DNA of 64,000 nucleotides, from NCBI RefSeq assembly GCF_016019885.1, contig NZ_JAEANY010000001.1, forward strand, positions 986,501-1,050,500, given 5' to 3'. The position numbers and the translations under genes were made by a program. Shown here one piece after another: positions 39,648 through 49,371 of this stretch. The stretch is from Aurantiacibacter sediminis. Its GTDB lineage: Bacteria > Pseudomonadota > Alphaproteobacteria > Sphingomonadales > Sphingomonadaceae. Every line of letters starts with the position of its first letter. The stretch's first letter is position 1. Under the pieces are notes generated by a model. The model did no database searches, was not told the DNA's origin, and saw only the letters and a program-made list of their open reading frames with translations.

Positions 39648-40706
39648 CTACTCGGGTGACCTCACCTGATCGGGCCGCATGTTTGGAGCGATCGGCGCGT
39701 TGGGTGCACTGTAATTCCAGAGCGCCGGATAATCCTGCGCCATCGGGTACCCACCCAGCGGCTGGCGGAGCCCCTGGTGGCAGGTCGTGCAATTGATCTT
39801 GTAAGGATCGCCCGCAGGGCCAAGCCGATTCCCAGGGAACCATTCGGTTAGCGGGGTCACATATTCCTCATTGGAATTGCCCACCATCTGAAGGCCATAC
39901 CAGGCCGTCGAGCGAACCGGACCGGAAATGCTCCAGTCGCCGAAGGACTGCGTATTGTGACAGTACGTGCAATTCACGCCCAGCGCCTGCGACATGTGTA
40001 CCATCAGCGAATAGGTCGCTTCAGTGTCCATTGTGGTGGTGTCATTGTCTGTCGGATGCATGTCGTTCGACTGCACCCGGATGCCATCGAGCGAGTCACC
40101 GTTGAGCAGGTACTGCGCCACCGCATGCTCAGGTAGCGATGAATAGCCTGTGCCGATCACGGGATTGTTCTGCCCATTGAGATCGCCTGCAATACTCGGA
40201 TGACCGCCATCTTCCGGCAGCGTCCAGACATTTTCAGGGATATTGTTGCCCGCATGGCAGGTATAGCACGTCACACCTACCTGGCCGACGTGATCGCCGT
40301 ATTCCTGATTGATGTTCTGGTTCATCTGGATCATCCTGCGCGCAACGATCTTCGTGTAGATTTCATCGGACGCCATGTTCGCCGGATTGTGGCAGTAATT
40401 GCATCCCTCGTCCGGGGAGACCCATTCGGTGATTGCAGCCATCAGATAGTTGAATTCATCGACCGAGACGTCACCCAGGACCTGTACGTTTTCGTACACT
40501 TCCGATGCCCTCGGGCCGCCTGTATCCTCGGGCAGCTCATAGGGCGGTGCGGGGACATCCGGCATGTCCAGCTCGTCGCTCACATAGATCTGATTGCCGC
40601 CGGTACCGCGATAGCCAGTTTGCTCGGACGTTTTGGGTGCGACTTCGCAGGCCGCCATCACCAGGGGCAGACTTCCCGCAAGCGCAATTGTAGCAAGCTT
40701 TTTCAT
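39648..40706 (-). CDS. pufC: Reaction-centre tetraheme cytochrome c subunit
   Basis: 352 residues. Lipobox VMAAC (C20) indicates lipid anchoring on the periplasmic side. Four CxxCH motifs at 102-106 (CNYCH), 147-151 (CYTCH), 246-250 (CTYCH) and 306-310 (CTTCH) bind the four hemes that reduce the photo-oxidised special pair. Its ATG shares a base with the pufM stop (TAATG). Presence of pufC varies between aerobic phototrophs, so this is a useful lineage marker. Confidence 0.97.
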   Translation of the reverse strand: MKKLATIALAGSLPLVMAACEVAPKTSEQTGYRGTGGNQIYVSDELDMPDVPAPPYELPEDTGGPRASEVYENVQVLGDVSVDEFNYLMAAITEWVSPDEGCNYCHNPANMASDEIYTKIVARRMIQMNQNINQEYGDHVGQVGVTCYTCHAGNNIPENVWTLPEDGGHPSIAGDLNGQNNPVIGTGYSSLPEHAVAQYLLNGDSLDGIRVQSNDMHPTDNDTTTMDTEATYSLMVHMSQALGVNCTYCHNTQSFGDWSISGPVRSTAWYGLQMVGNSNEEYVTPLTEWFPGNRLGPAGDPYKINCTTCHQGLRQPLGGYPMAQDYPALWNYSAPNAPIAPNMRPDQVRSPE

Positions 40707-41677
40707 TAGCCATCACTCCCCATGCTGGCCGGGTCGACGACGCCGGTGTCCGGATAGGCGGGCGCAAAGCCATGCTGCTGTGCCCACAGATACCAATTGT
40801 CCACCACGGTGCCGGTCAGCAGGATGCCGATGCCGCCCGTAAGCGTTGTCAGCACCGCAAACCACCAGGCCCAGCGGTGGATCGATTCCATCGAGGCGTT
40901 CCAGCCCATGGTCCAGCGCCAGAACAGAGCTGCACGCTCGGATGCCGTCCCGCGATCGGTGATCTGCTCGATCTCGCGTTCGCCGCCATAGCGGCCCACG
41001 GCAAGAATAGTCGCGCCGTGCATCGCGAAGAGCAGGACGGAGCCATAGAGGAACACGATCGAGAGCGCGTGAAACGGGTTGTAGAACAGATTGCCGTAAC
41101 GGATCGAGAACGCCGCCGTCCAATCGAGATGCGGGAACACGCCGTATGGGACGGCCTCTGCCCAGCTTCCCATCAAAAGCGGACGGATGAAGCCCAGTAC
41201 GAGGAAAAGGAAGATGGCCGAAGCGAAGGCCCAGCATACATGCTTGCCCATGCCAAGCGCGGCAGCGCGCTTATAAGTGCGTACCCACCACAGGATCACC
41301 GAAAGGGTGAGGCAGGCGCCGGCGTAGATGAACCATCCGCCTTCAGCCAAAGGCACGAAAAGCGAAAAGCCATATTCGGGTGCAGGCGGCTCGAGCGAGA
41401 GCCAGAAGAGGTTGCGCACGAACATCACCGGGTCCCAATTGACCGAGGCGAGCATGTTCAGCCCGATAATCTCGAAAGCGATGATGCCGAGAACCAGCGA
41501 GAGCACGCCGAGCCATCCAAGATAGATCGGGCCGATCTGCGCCTGTCCGACCAAGCCCATCCAATGGCTGAAAGTCGCCTTCTTGGTGCGATGCAGATCG
41601 GAATCTGCTGTCGGAACACCCATTTCCGGCGCGGCGGTCAGCTGGACCTGGGTGAAGATGTTTTGATATTGAGCCAT
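40706..41677 (-). CDS. pufM: Reaction-centre M subunit
   Basis: 323 residues, five membrane helices. It forms with L the core that binds the special pair, bacteriopheophytins and quinones. Visible motifs include [22 protein letters not shown] and [16 protein letters not shown], the helix-D region with a His ligand. AAGGAG precedes the ATG. It begins 14 bases after pufL. Confidence 0.98.
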   Translation of the reverse strand: MAQYQNIFTQVQLTAAPEMGVPTADSDLHRTKKATFSHWMGLVGQAQIGPIYLGWLGVLSLVLGIIAFEIIGLNMLASVNWDPVMFVRNLFWLSLEPPAPEYGFSLFVPLAEGGWFIYAGACLTLSVILWWVRTYKRAAALGMGKHVCWAFASAIFLFLVLGFIRPLLMGSWAEAVPYGVFPHLDWTAAFSIRYGNLFYNPFHALSIVFLYGSVLLFAMHGATILAVGRYGGEREIEQITDRGTASERAALFWRWTMGWNASMESIHRWAWWFAVLTTLTGGIGILLTGTVVDNWYLWAQQHGFAPAYPDTGVVDPASMGSDG

Positions 41678-41691
41678 GTTTCAGTGCTCCT

Positions 41692-42516
41692 TCACGACCA
41701 GATCGGCAGGTTGAGCCACCAGGTCCACCATTCGGGCCAGCCCTTGGTCCACAATGGTCCGCTGATAACGATGCACACCGCGCTCCAGAACCCGGCGTTA
41801 AGTGCCAGCAGCAGGCCCACACGGTGGATGCCCAGCGTGCCGACCGAATAGCCGATCAGGTCGCGGAAGAAGGTGTCTTCATATTCGGGTGTTTTCACTT
41901 CCTCGCCCGCGGCTGGGTTCGTGGCGGAGAGAACCAGCGCGCCGTGCAATGCCAGTGCCAGCGTGGTGGTGAAGAAGAACGTCACCGCCAGCATATGCGC
42001 CGGATTGTAGTGGAAGTGGAGGTATTGGTAGCCGGTGTTGGAAACCCAGTCCAAATGGCTGAAGATCCCGTAGGGGAAGCCGAAATGCCAGCCGCCCATG
42101 AGGACAGGCCGGACCACGACCAATGTAAAATAGGCGAGGATGGCGACGCCGAAGGCGACCGGCACGTGATAGCCCATTCCCAATTTGCGGCAAATTTCCA
42201 CCTCGCGCAGCGCCCACGAGACGAAAGAAATCAGCGCGCAGACCGTGATGATCTGCCAGAAACCACCTTCCTTGAGCGGGGCCATCATCAGCCCGTAACT
42301 CAAATCCGGTGGTGCAATACTGATCAGCCACGGATTCCAGGTTGGGCCCTGCGATGCTGCGTAGAATATCAGCATCGTCCCCAAGGTGGCAAAGAGCGCC
42401 GTAATGACTCCGAACAGGCCCACGTAAAACGGGCCGACCCAGAAGTCGAACATGTCTCCACCGATCAGCGTGCCGCCACGCACACGATACTTTCGCTCAA
42501 AACTGAGGAGCGCCAT
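41692..42516 (-). CDS. pufL: Reaction-centre L subunit
   Basis: 274 residues, five membrane helices. Conserved N-terminus [20 protein letters not shown], the chlorophyll-ligand helix [17 protein letters not shown] and the special-pair region [10 protein letters not shown] support the call. GGGGGAGGA lies eight bases before the ATG. It is separated from pufA by a 122-base spacer containing a stable hairpin. Confidence 0.98.
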   Translation of the reverse strand: MALLSFERKYRVRGGTLIGGDMFDFWVGPFYVGLFGVITALFATLGTMLIFYAASQGPTWNPWLISIAPPDLSYGLMMAPLKEGGFWQIITVCALISFVSWALREVEICRKLGMGYHVPVAFGVAILAYFTLVVVRPVLMGGWHFGFPYGIFSHLDWVSNTGYQYLHFHYNPAHMLAVTFFFTTTLALALHGALVLSATNPAAGEEVKTPEYEDTFFRDLIGYSVGTLGIHRVGLLLALNAGFWSAVCIVISGPLWTKGWPEWWTWWLNLPIWS

Positions 42517-42571
42517 AGCCCAATCCTCCCCCGCCGAATGACGGGCAATTGTTAGTCAACATTTCGACCGT

Positions 42572-42602
42572 GAGGCGCGACTGGCGGCGCCAGCCGCACC
42601 TC
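42572..42602 (-). promoter_or_regulatory. pufA-pufL intercistronic hairpin
   Basis: Arms 42572-42585 and 42589-42602 pair at 12 of 14 positions around a three-base loop. There is no T-run after it on the minus strand. In Rhodobacter a stem-loop at this place protects the pufBA mRNA from 3' decay and gives the excess of LH1 over reaction-centre transcript. The same role is inferred here. Confidence 0.8.
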
Positions 42603-42638
42603 TCGCACAGTCGAATGGTTACACTTCGTTAGCTAGCG

Positions 42639-42806
42639 TCAGTTGGACGTAAGCTGTGCTGTGCTGGCCGCGTTCGGGCCGTCCAGCCAGTTGTACGTGT
42701 CCGTGCTCAGCAAGATGAAGTGGATGGTGAATGCCAGCACGGCGAGGAACACATGCAGTCCCACAATAGCCGTACGTGGATTGTAGATCATCCAAGCTCT
42801 CCACAT
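42639..42806 (-). CDS. pufA: LH1 alpha polypeptide
   Basis: 55 residues, starting MWRAWMIYNPRTAIVG. One membrane helix carries the bacteriochlorophyll-binding His in the AxxxH motif (LAVLAFTIHFILL), followed by a tail rich in Asn, Thr and Ser. AAGGAG lies seven bases before the ATG. A small hairpin separates it from pufB. Together with PufB it builds the LH1 ring round the reaction centre. Confidence 0.96.
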   Translation of the reverse strand: MWRAWMIYNPRTAIVGLHVFLAVLAFTIHFILLSTDTYNWLDGPNAASTAQLTSN

Positions 42807-42839
42807 GGTACATCTCCTTGATTAGTTGAATTTTTTCAT

Positions 42840-42857
42840 TGCCAGATCAAGCTGGCA
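42840..42857 (-). promoter_or_regulatory. Short hairpin between pufB and pufA
   Basis: TGCCAG and CTGGCA form a six-pair stem with a six-base loop, followed on the minus strand by an A-rich run. It is too weak for a terminator. A decay or processing element is possible. Confidence 0.4.
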
Positions 42858-42872
42858 GCGAAGACGCGACTG

Positions 42873-43031
42873 TTAGGCGAGCCAGGGCCTCCAGGCCCAA
42901 ACCAACGCGTGGGCGACGACGGCGATTGCCACGAAGCCTACGAACGTTGCCATGAACAGCTTGTGGAATTCCTTGGCCTCTTCGGGCGTCAGGTAAGTCC
43001 GAACGCCGAAGCGATCATCGGGATCACTCAT
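42873..43031 (-). CDS. pufB: LH1 beta polypeptide
   Basis: 52 residues. The N-terminal part ([15 protein letters not shown]) is the typical β-subunit region, followed by a helix with the conserved bacteriochlorophyll ligand and C-terminal WRPW motif ([15 protein letters not shown]). GGAG precedes the ATG. It is the first puf gene, 121 bases after bchZ; no pufQ lies between. Confidence 0.96.
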   Translation of the reverse strand: MSDPDDRFGVRTYLTPEEAKEFHKLFMATFVGFVAIAVVAHALVWAWRPWLA

Positions 43032-43083
43032 AGCTTTTCTCCATTTCTGGTTGGTGTGCGAGAGGCTTGTGCCTCCGGTTTAT

Positions 43084-43103
43084 CCTCGCGGAGAATCCGC
43101 AGG
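43084..43103 (-). promoter_or_regulatory. Hairpin between bchZ and pufB
   Basis: CCTCGCGGA and TCCGCAGG form an eight-pair stem with one bulge and a three-base loop. It sits midway in the 121-base bchZ-pufB spacer. It may be a processing or stability element in the superoperon transcript. The call rests only on pairing. Confidence 0.4.
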
Positions 43104-43152
43104 GATTGGGAGTTGCCCCTCGACCGGGCAGAATGGATGGTGTTGGTCAGCC

Positions 43153-44592
43153 TCATGCGCGCTCCCCCTGAAGCAGCGCATCGGCCAGCAATTCGGCACT
43201 GACGCTTGTCGCGCCAGCTGCACGTGCCGCACGTTCGGCGCCATCGCGCAAACGTTTGGCAGCGGAAATTCGGATCAGAACGGGTTGTGCTTCGATCAGC
43301 ACATCCAGCTTCGCCTTCGCATCCTCATCCCACGGCATTTCGGCGCGGGCGGGTGTGGGATCGACCGTATCCAGATCTGTGCTGAGCGGAATGATATGGA
43401 AGAGCGCGTCAAACAGCGCGTTGCAAACTTCCTGCACCAGATATGTCGCGCCCGAATAGCCCATGAAGGGCGTGCCGGTATGGCGACGGATCGCTGCGCC
43501 CGGGAAGCTGGCAGGGATATACACCCCGCGCGCTCCGCACTCGGCCATGTACATGCGTTCATTATAGCTGCCGAAAACGATCAGCGGCGGATTGGTGTGA
43601 ATGGCCTCGCGCACCGCGGCATTGTCCGGCTTTACTCCGGCAGAGCGGCTGAAAGCGAAAGAGCAGGGCAAGCCCATATCGTCTTCGAGGAATTTGCGGA
43701 TGCCGCGCGCATAGGTCTCGTTTGCGACGATACCGAAGCTGGCAGTGGCAAAGAAATCCTGCGTGACGGAGCGCCACAAGTCCCAAAGCGGCTTGATGGT
43801 CGTGTGCTTTTCGCGCTCGATGAAAGGCTCTGGATCAAGGCCCAGCTCTTCGCCGATTGCGCGCAGGAATTTCGTCGTGCTGTCGAGCCCGACAGGCGCC
43901 TGGAAATAGGGCCGCTCCATCAGCTCAGCTAAATTGCGGCCGAATTCGCGGTACATGCAGACATTGGCTTCGGCATCGGCCAAGCGGCGGACATCGGCGA
44001 GATGGCTGCCCAGCGGGAAGACCATGTTCACTTCCGCGCCGATCCCTTCGATCAGGCGGCGGATTTCGGCAAGATCGCTCGCCATGTTGAACATGCCGTA
44101 GGCGGGGCCAAGAATGTTGACCTTGGGCTTCGCACCTTCCTTGCGCTGGCGCAGCTTCGGCACTTTCTTCGGGCCGAATTCGGTCCATAGCCAGCTCATC
44201 GCGCGATCGGCGCTCTGCCACTGATCTTCGTCGATCGTACGCGGCAGGAAGCGCTTGATATTGGTGCCTTCGGGCGTGACGCCCCCACCGATCATCTCGG
44301 CGATGGAGCCGGTGACGACCACTGCGGGCAATTCGGGATCGAGGGTCTGCCACGCGCGTTTCATCGCGCCTTCGGTACCGGTCTTGCCAAGCTCTTCTTC
44401 ACCCAGGCCAGTAACGACGATGGGCAATTCGTGCGGTGGCAGGCCGTCCGTGTAATGCAGCACACTGGTGACGGGCAGGTTCTCACAACCCACCGGGCCA
44501 TCGATGATGACCTGCAGGCCCTTCACCGCGGTGAAGACGTAGGTCGCGCCCCAATATCCGCCAGCGCGGTCATGATCGAGGATCAGGCTCAT
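43153..44592 (-). CDS. bchZ: Chlorophyllide reductase subunit Z
   Basis: 479 residues from the ATG at 44592 ([16 protein letters not shown]), which overlaps the bchY stop by four bases; the longer frame to 44685 is rejected. Nitrogenase-like subunit that with BchY forms the catalytic part of chlorophyllide a reductase (ring B reduction). The cluster-region cysteine GPVGCENLP and motif GAYGMFN-like [11 protein letters not shown] are present. Confidence 0.96.
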   Translation of the reverse strand: MSLILDHDRAGGYWGATYVFTAVKGLQVIIDGPVGCENLPVTSVLHYTDGLPPHELPIVVTGLGEEELGKTGTEGAMKRAWQTLDPELPAVVVTGSIAEMIGGGVTPEGTNIKRFLPRTIDEDQWQSADRAMSWLWTEFGPKKVPKLRQRKEGAKPKVNILGPAYGMFNMASDLAEIRRLIEGIGAEVNMVFPLGSHLADVRRLADAEANVCMYREFGRNLAELMERPYFQAPVGLDSTTKFLRAIGEELGLDPEPFIEREKHTTIKPLWDLWRSVTQDFFATASFGIVANETYARGIRKFLEDDMGLPCSFAFSRSAGVKPDNAAVREAIHTNPPLIVFGSYNERMYMAECGARGVYIPASFPGAAIRRHTGTPFMGYSGATYLVQEVCNALFDALFHIIPLSTDLDTVDPTPARAEMPWDEDAKAKLDVLIEAQPVLIRISAAKRLRDGAERAARAAGATSVSAELLADALLQGERA

Positions 44593-46112
44593 GTACCCAC
44601 CGCCTCTGCCGCCTTGCGCGCAGCTTCGTTGAGGGCGGCATATTTGGCTTTGAACTTGGGCCGATCCTGCGGCGTGTCTTCCCACACGCCCGAGGTGTGA
44701 TCGGTGCCGACCCCCTCAAAGAATGCCTTCATGCTGTCCATGCGCGCCTTGTTGGCCATCGCGCCGTTGACGACCTGCGCCAGCGAGCCAGCACCTGCTG
44801 GCCCCATGAGCGGACGGGCCGAGATGAGATTGGTGAAATAGAGCGAAGGGATGGCCTTCTGCTTGGCGTGCTGCACGACAGGCGTGGTGCCGATCGCGAG
44901 GTCGGGACCGAATTCCGCAATAGCTGCGATGTCTTCTTCCAGGCTTGCCCGGAAATTCACCCGCACACCCTTGTCTTCGAGCCATTCGCGGTCGGGATCT
45001 GACCATTGCGTGCGCGGGCAGGCGGAGCCGACATAGGGCACATCCGCACCGCTTTCGATCAGTAGCCGCGCGACCAGCAATTCGGACCCTTCATAGCCCG
45101 ACACAGTGATGCGGCCATTGATCGGGTTTGCCGCGAGCGCGCCCTTGATCGCGCCGACGAAGGCGTTTTTCGATGCATCGACTTTCGCCTGTGCGATGCC
45201 GCAAGCCTCACCCACTGCGTGAAGCCAGGCAGCTGTGCCCTCCGCGCCAACCGGGGCAGAACCCAGAACCTGTCGCCCGGCAGCCTGAAATTCGCGAACG
45301 CTGGCGGTGTAGAAGGGATGGATCGCGGCGACGGCTGCGCAATCCAATGCGGAATAAAGCTCGCGCCATTCACGGGTTGGGACAACCGGACCGGCAGCCA
45401 GCCCGAGCGGCTCCAGCATCATGCCGATGCCGACTGGATCGGCGGGAAACATCTCGCCCAGCAGGGTGATGGTCGGCTTGTCGCTCTGCTCACGCGGCGC
45501 AGCGACGGGGCCCTCCTTCACTTCCTCGCGCGCATATTTGAGCATCGCGCCCGCCAGCACGTCCTTTGCTTCCGCATGCGTCGGTATGCCAAAGCCGGGC
45601 ACATCAATGCCGACGATCCGGACACCATTGATCTGCTTCTTCAGCAGCCTTAGCGGAACGCCGCTTGCCGTCGGCACGCAGAGATTGGTGACGATGATCG
45701 CATCATATTTTTCGGGATCGGCGAGGTCCTCCACCGATTCCTTGATGTCCTCGAACAGCTTGCCGGTAACGAGCGTTTCGGAGCTGAAGGGCACGTAACC
45801 CACCGTCCGCCGTGCGCCGTAGAAATGCGATGTAAAGGTTAGGCCATAAACGCAGCAGGCCGAGCCGGAGAGCACCGTCGCCGTGCGCCGCATCCGTAGG
45901 CCGACCCGCAAGGACCCGAAGGCAGGGCACATGCTCTGCGGCTGGTCATGCGGGCCCACCGGATAGTCGGCGGCATATTGATCGAGGATTTCGCTCTTGC
46001 CCGCCTTGCGCGCGGCATCCTTCATGGTTTCCGTGCTGGAGCATGCGCCGCCCTCGGCAGAACCGATATCGAGCGTGTCACGCTCGCGAACAGAGGCGAT
46101 ACCGTCGGTCAA
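44589..46112 (-). CDS. bchY: Chlorophyllide reductase subunit Y
   Basis: 507 residues from a TTG at 46112, three bases after the bchX stop, with GAGG eight bases upstream; the nearest ATG would remove 29 residues. Cysteine motifs [19 protein letters not shown] and [11 protein letters not shown] match cluster ligands of BchY. Partner of BchZ. Confidence 0.95.
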   Translation of the reverse strand: MTDGIASVRERDTLDIGSAEGGACSSTETMKDAARKAGKSEILDQYAADYPVGPHDQPQSMCPAFGSLRVGLRMRRTATVLSGSACCVYGLTFTSHFYGARRTVGYVPFSSETLVTGKLFEDIKESVEDLADPEKYDAIIVTNLCVPTASGVPLRLLKKQINGVRIVGIDVPGFGIPTHAEAKDVLAGAMLKYAREEVKEGPVAAPREQSDKPTITLLGEMFPADPVGIGMMLEPLGLAAGPVVPTREWRELYSALDCAAVAAIHPFYTASVREFQAAGRQVLGSAPVGAEGTAAWLHAVGEACGIAQAKVDASKNAFVGAIKGALAANPINGRITVSGYEGSELLVARLLIESGADVPYVGSACPRTQWSDPDREWLEDKGVRVNFRASLEEDIAAIAEFGPDLAIGTTPVVQHAKQKAIPSLYFTNLISARPLMGPAGAGSLAQVVNGAMANKARMDSMKAFFEGVGTDHTSGVWEDTPQDRPKFKAKYAALNEAARKAAEAVGT

Positions 46113-46115
46113 GCG

Positions 46116-47102
46116 CTATACCTCATCGTACACGACTTCGAGGCTGGGCTTGGGCTCAAAAGAACCGCCGCGCATATCGGCCTGGGTGGCTGGCACCAAA
46201 GTGATGTCACCACCTGTGTCTTCCGGGGAGAAGAGGCCTAACAACCCGTCCTGGTCGAGAGGGGTGGGCTGGCGCGGCGGAGCCTCAGCAACGTTTGCAG
46301 CCAGCTCTTCAAAGAGCGAGCCCCATTCGCCGCCGGGCGTTCCGATAATCTGGTAATTTGCCGATTTCCGGCGAATGTCTTCATTTGCGGGGATGGCCGT
46401 GAGGACCGGAATATCAACAGCGTCAGCAAAGGCCTGCGCTTCTCCGGTACCGTCATCCTTGTTCACGATCATGCCGGCAACGCCGACATTGCCGCCCATT
46501 TTGCGGAAATATTCGACCGCCTGACAGACATTGTTCGCGACATACAGTGATTGCATGTCGTTAGAGCCGACAACAATGACCTTCTGGCACATGTCGCGGG
46601 CAATCGGCAGGCCGAAGCCGCCGCACACGACATCGCCGAGGAAATCGAGCAGGACGTAGTCGAAGCCCCATTCGTGGAAGCCCAGCTTCTCGAGCAATTC
46701 GAAACCGTGAATGATGCCGCGTCCGCCGCATCCGCGGCCCACTTCGGGGCCGCCGAGTTCCATGGCGAACACGCCATCGCGCTGGAAGCACACGTCTTCG
46801 ATGGTCACTTCTTCGCCCGCGAGCTTCTTCTTGGAAGACGTCTCGATAATGGTCGGGCAGCTTTTCCCGCCGAACAGCAGGCTGGTGGTATCGGATTTCG
46901 GATCGCAGCCGATCAGCAACACGCGCTTGCCCTGCTGCGCCATCATGTAGCTGAGGTTGGAGAGGGCAAAACTCTTGCCCGATCCGCCCTTGCCGTAGAT
47001 CGCAATGATCTGCGTTTCGGATTTGACCTCTCCAGTGTGGACCGGATCGGGTTCGATGGCTGCTTCTTCGCGCAGGGCGGCGTCAGTATCGAGCATCGTC
47101 AT
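46116..47102 (-). CDS. bchX: Chlorophyllide reductase Fe protein
   Basis: 328 residues from the ATG at 47102, overlapping the bchC stop; an ATG six bases later is an alternative. NifH-like ATPase with P-loop YGKGGSGKS and the cluster ligands in GRGCGGRG and LGDVVCGGF. It feeds electrons to BchYZ. Confidence 0.97.
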   Translation of the reverse strand: MTMLDTDAALREEAAIEPDPVHTGEVKSETQIIAIYGKGGSGKSFALSNLSYMMAQQGKRVLLIGCDPKSDTTSLLFGGKSCPTIIETSSKKKLAGEEVTIEDVCFQRDGVFAMELGGPEVGRGCGGRGIIHGFELLEKLGFHEWGFDYVLLDFLGDVVCGGFGLPIARDMCQKVIVVGSNDMQSLYVANNVCQAVEYFRKMGGNVGVAGMIVNKDDGTGEAQAFADAVDIPVLTAIPANEDIRRKSANYQIIGTPGGEWGSLFEELAANVAEAPPRQPTPLDQDGLLGLFSPEDTGGDITLVPATQADMRGGSFEPKPSLEVVYDEV

Positions 47103-48034
47103 GCGGCTTGGCTCCAGTCGAGTACCATTTTCAGGCAGTCGGTATCGTGAAAGGCTGTGGGATAGGCGCGCTCCGCATCGCCAGCGGGGCTGGTGTGCGA
47201 AATCAGATCGGAGAGATCGAGCGCGCCGGTTTCGATAAGATCGCGCGTTACGGCGAGGTCCTGCGGCTGCCATTCCGCCGCGATGCGCATCCGCGCTTCT
47301 ATCTGGAAAGCGGGCGGGAAGGCGAAACTTGGGCGGTTGGCGTAAAAGCCTGCAAGAACGAGCTCGCCGCCATGAGCGAGGCGACCGATCAGCGTGTCGA
47401 TCCCATCGGCATATCCGCTCGCGTCATAGATGGTCGCGTAGTCTTTGCGATCATCGTCTTTCGGGGCGATCACATCATAACCGACCCCGCCGCTGCGGCG
47501 ACTGGCCTTATTGTCCCAGACGGTGGGAGCAGGCGCTCCGGTAGCGATGGTCAGGCGAGCGAGCAGGCGCCCCAGCGTGCCGTGGCCGACAATCAGCTCG
47601 GGCGGCTTTTCGCCGGAAATTGCGTGCAATGCGGTCGCAGCCAGAGCGAAAAGAACGCCGTCCTTGCCAAGTGATTCGGAGACCAGAAGCGCGCGCGATG
47701 AAGGCACAATTACTCGCTCTGCCGTACCGCCGAAAAGGCTGCGTGCATCTTGGTAGCAAGCGGCGCCGGGCACGAAGACCCATTCGCCAATGCGGCCTTT
47801 TGCGTCAGCCCCCGCGTCGGTGATCCGGCCGACCGATTCATAGCCCGGCACAAGCGGGTAACCCATTCCCGGAAACCGCGGCATTTCGCCAGTCCAAAGG
47901 AGTTTTTCAGTGCCGGTGCTGATGCCGCTCCAGGCGATATCGACGATCACGTCGGAAGGGCCGCACTCGGACAGGTTCAGGCGGCGGAGCGCGAGCTGCC
48001 GTGGTGCCTCTAAAATGACCGCGTGTGCGTCCAT
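47099..48034 (-). CDS. bchC: Bacteriochlorophyllide a dehydrogenase
   Basis: Oxidises the 3-hydroxyethyl group to the 3-acetyl group of bacteriochlorophyllide a. 311 residues, zinc-type medium-chain dehydrogenase family, with the GroES-like region SGISTGTEKLLWTGEMP and PLVPGYESVG. It heads the bchCXYZ-puf operon. Two PpsR boxes lie about 92-135 bases upstream. Confidence 0.95.
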   Translation of the reverse strand: MDAHAVILEAPRQLALRRLNLSECGPSDVIVDIAWSGISTGTEKLLWTGEMPRFPGMGYPLVPGYESVGRITDAGADAKGRIGEWVFVPGAACYQDARSLFGGTAERVIVPSSRALLVSESLGKDGVLFALAATALHAISGEKPPELIVGHGTLGRLLARLTIATGAPAPTVWDNKASRRSGGVGYDVIAPKDDDRKDYATIYDASGYADGIDTLIGRLAHGGELVLAGFYANRPSFAFPPAFQIEARMRIAAEWQPQDLAVTRDLIETGALDLSDLISHTSPAGDAERAYPTAFHDTDCLKMVLDWSQAA

Positions 48035-48125
48035 GCGCCCGGTCGTCCCCTTTCCGTCCCGTGAGGGCGTTATCGGTATCTCGCGATACCCTTCCTCACC
48101 GTTAGCTACGCCTTACGCAGCCGAG

Positions 48126-48143
48126 TGTCAATTTTAGAAGACA
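48126..48143. promoter_or_regulatory. PpsR box A upstream of bchC
   Basis: Perfect TGT-N12-ACA. It lies 92 bases before the bchC start and is paired with box B 26 bases away. On the minus strand a TTGACA followed after 15 bases by TAAAAT lies across the two boxes, so repressor binding would cover a promoter for bchCXYZ-pufBALMC. Confidence 0.88.
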
Positions 48144-48151
48144 ATGATCTA

Positions 48152-48169
48152 TGTCAAAGAAAACTTACA
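48152..48169. promoter_or_regulatory. PpsR box B upstream of bchC, overlapping the crtF 3' end
   Basis: Perfect TGT-N12-ACA. Its first bases overlap the crtF stop codon region. A pair of perfect boxes 26 bases apart, start to start, fits cooperative PpsR binding. Confidence 0.85.
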
Positions 48170-49290
48170 ATAAGGCTGCACACCAGTGGCTGGTGCGTCT
48201 TCACTTGGCGCGATCGGGAAAAGCCGGCGGCGCTGAGCATGGCCATGATCTCTTCTGCCGAGCGGGGGCGGCCCGAGTTCATGGCCCAGAGATAGAGGCC
48301 GAAATAGGCGTCTCCCATGCCCTTCGCGCCCCGTGTATCGGCCATCGGTTCGGCGATAAGCAGCCGCCCGCCCGGCGGCAGGGCTTTGCGGATGGCGGTG
48401 AGCAGCTTCACAGCCTCATCATCATCATGATCATGCAGGATGCGCACGAGCGAGATGCAATCATATTCAGACGGTAGTGGGCTGTGGAAGAAATCTCCCG
48501 GATGTAGCGAAATGCGTTCGGAAAGGCCCTGATTGCCGAGCCAGGCCGAAGTTCCATCGAGCACTGGTGGCAGATCCAAGATACCGATTCGCAGGCCCGG
48601 GTGGGCGTTTACCACTCCGGCAGCGAAACGGCCGTGCCCTCCGCCCACATCGAGAAGGCTGCGATGCTGGCTGAAGTCATAAGCCGCGAGCACTTGCTCA
48701 CACACCATCGCCTGGGATTGCGCCATCAATTGCGAATATTCGGATGCCGCTTCGCCATCGCCTTCAGCGGCATAATGCCAGAATTGGGAAAGCGCGGTAG
48801 GCTTCCCGCGATCGGCGCGCAGCAGGTCGAGTGGTTCGGCGAGGTCGCGGTACAGCACGCGGTTGTGGCGCACCATTGCGAGCGCCCCTTCATTCGTGTG
48901 CAGCGCTGCGCCTTGCTGGCCGAGCATCCATTGGTTTGGCGCAACCTCTTGCGCCAGCTCGATCGCTGCGGCTGCACGGACTAGGCGAAGCGCAGCAGCG
49001 TCTGAAAGTCCGGTGTGTTCGGCAATCTCGGTGAGAACGACAGGCCCCTGCGATAGAAGCGCGAGCAGATCGCTCTCAACACATGCAAGCAGGGTCTGAG
49101 AGTAAGTGAAGCCAGCGACAAGGTCGAAAGCCCATCTGGCTTTCCAGCGCGCGATCATGGACATCGGCCAGACACGCGAAGACCATTTCTGAAAGGCGGG
49201 CGAGCCAAGGATCCGGTTGCGACGAGTGATCCAGCGGACTTTCCATCGCGATGCAGATCGTGCACCAATTCGAGAAACTTCTTCCGCCAT
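48154..49290 (-). CDS. crtF: Hydroxycarotenoid O-methyltransferase
   Basis: Methylates the tertiary hydroxyl group of acyclic carotenoids in the spheroidene/spirilloxanthin branch. 378 residues from the ATG at 49290; an in-frame ATG at 49335 is possible but would place the PpsR box inside the gene. SAM-binding motif LLDVGGGHGRFAAGV, and later LVRILHDHDDDEAVKLL and PGGRLLIAEP, mark a plant-type O-methyltransferase. The conserved FDLVAGFTYSQTLLACV region supports CrtF. It is divergent from crtD. Confidence 0.92.
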   Translation of the reverse strand: MAEEVSRIGARSASRWKVRWITRRNRILGSPAFQKWSSRVWPMSMIARWKARWAFDLVAGFTYSQTLLACVESDLLALLSQGPVVLTEIAEHTGLSDAAALRLVRAAAAIELAQEVAPNQWMLGQQGAALHTNEGALAMVRHNRVLYRDLAEPLDLLRADRGKPTALSQFWHYAAEGDGEAASEYSQLMAQSQAMVCEQVLAAYDFSQHRSLLDVGGGHGRFAAGVVNAHPGLRIGILDLPPVLDGTSAWLGNQGLSERISLHPGDFFHSPLPSEYDCISLVRILHDHDDDEAVKLLTAIRKALPPGGRLLIAEPMADTRGAKGMGDAYFGLYLWAMNSGRPRSAEEIMAMLSAAGFSRSRQVKTHQPLVCSLIVSFL

Positions 49291-49291
49291 A

Positions 49292-49309
49292 TGTCTAGCG
49301 AACTGGACA
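49292..49309. promoter_or_regulatory. PpsR box in the crtF/crtD divergent region
   Basis: Perfect TGT-N12-ACA. It lies one base from the crtF ATG and 63 bases before the crtD start. On the minus strand TTGACC (49323-49328) and CAGTTC (49300-49305) are 17 bases apart and could be a -35/-10 pair that the box overlaps. Confidence 0.85.
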
Positions 49310-49371
49310 TATTGAGTGTAAAGGTCAATGAGCATGCTTTCGAAGTTTGAAACCTGATAGGAGCTTGAGCC

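Noticed and set aside
42619-42813. 64-codon minus-strand frame overlapping pufA
   Set aside because: It is in a different frame from the real LH1 alpha gene at 42639-42806, which has the histidine ligand and a ribosome site.
43032-43152. Possible pufQ between bchZ and pufB
   Set aside because: The spacer is 121 bases and has no frame with pufQ-like features.
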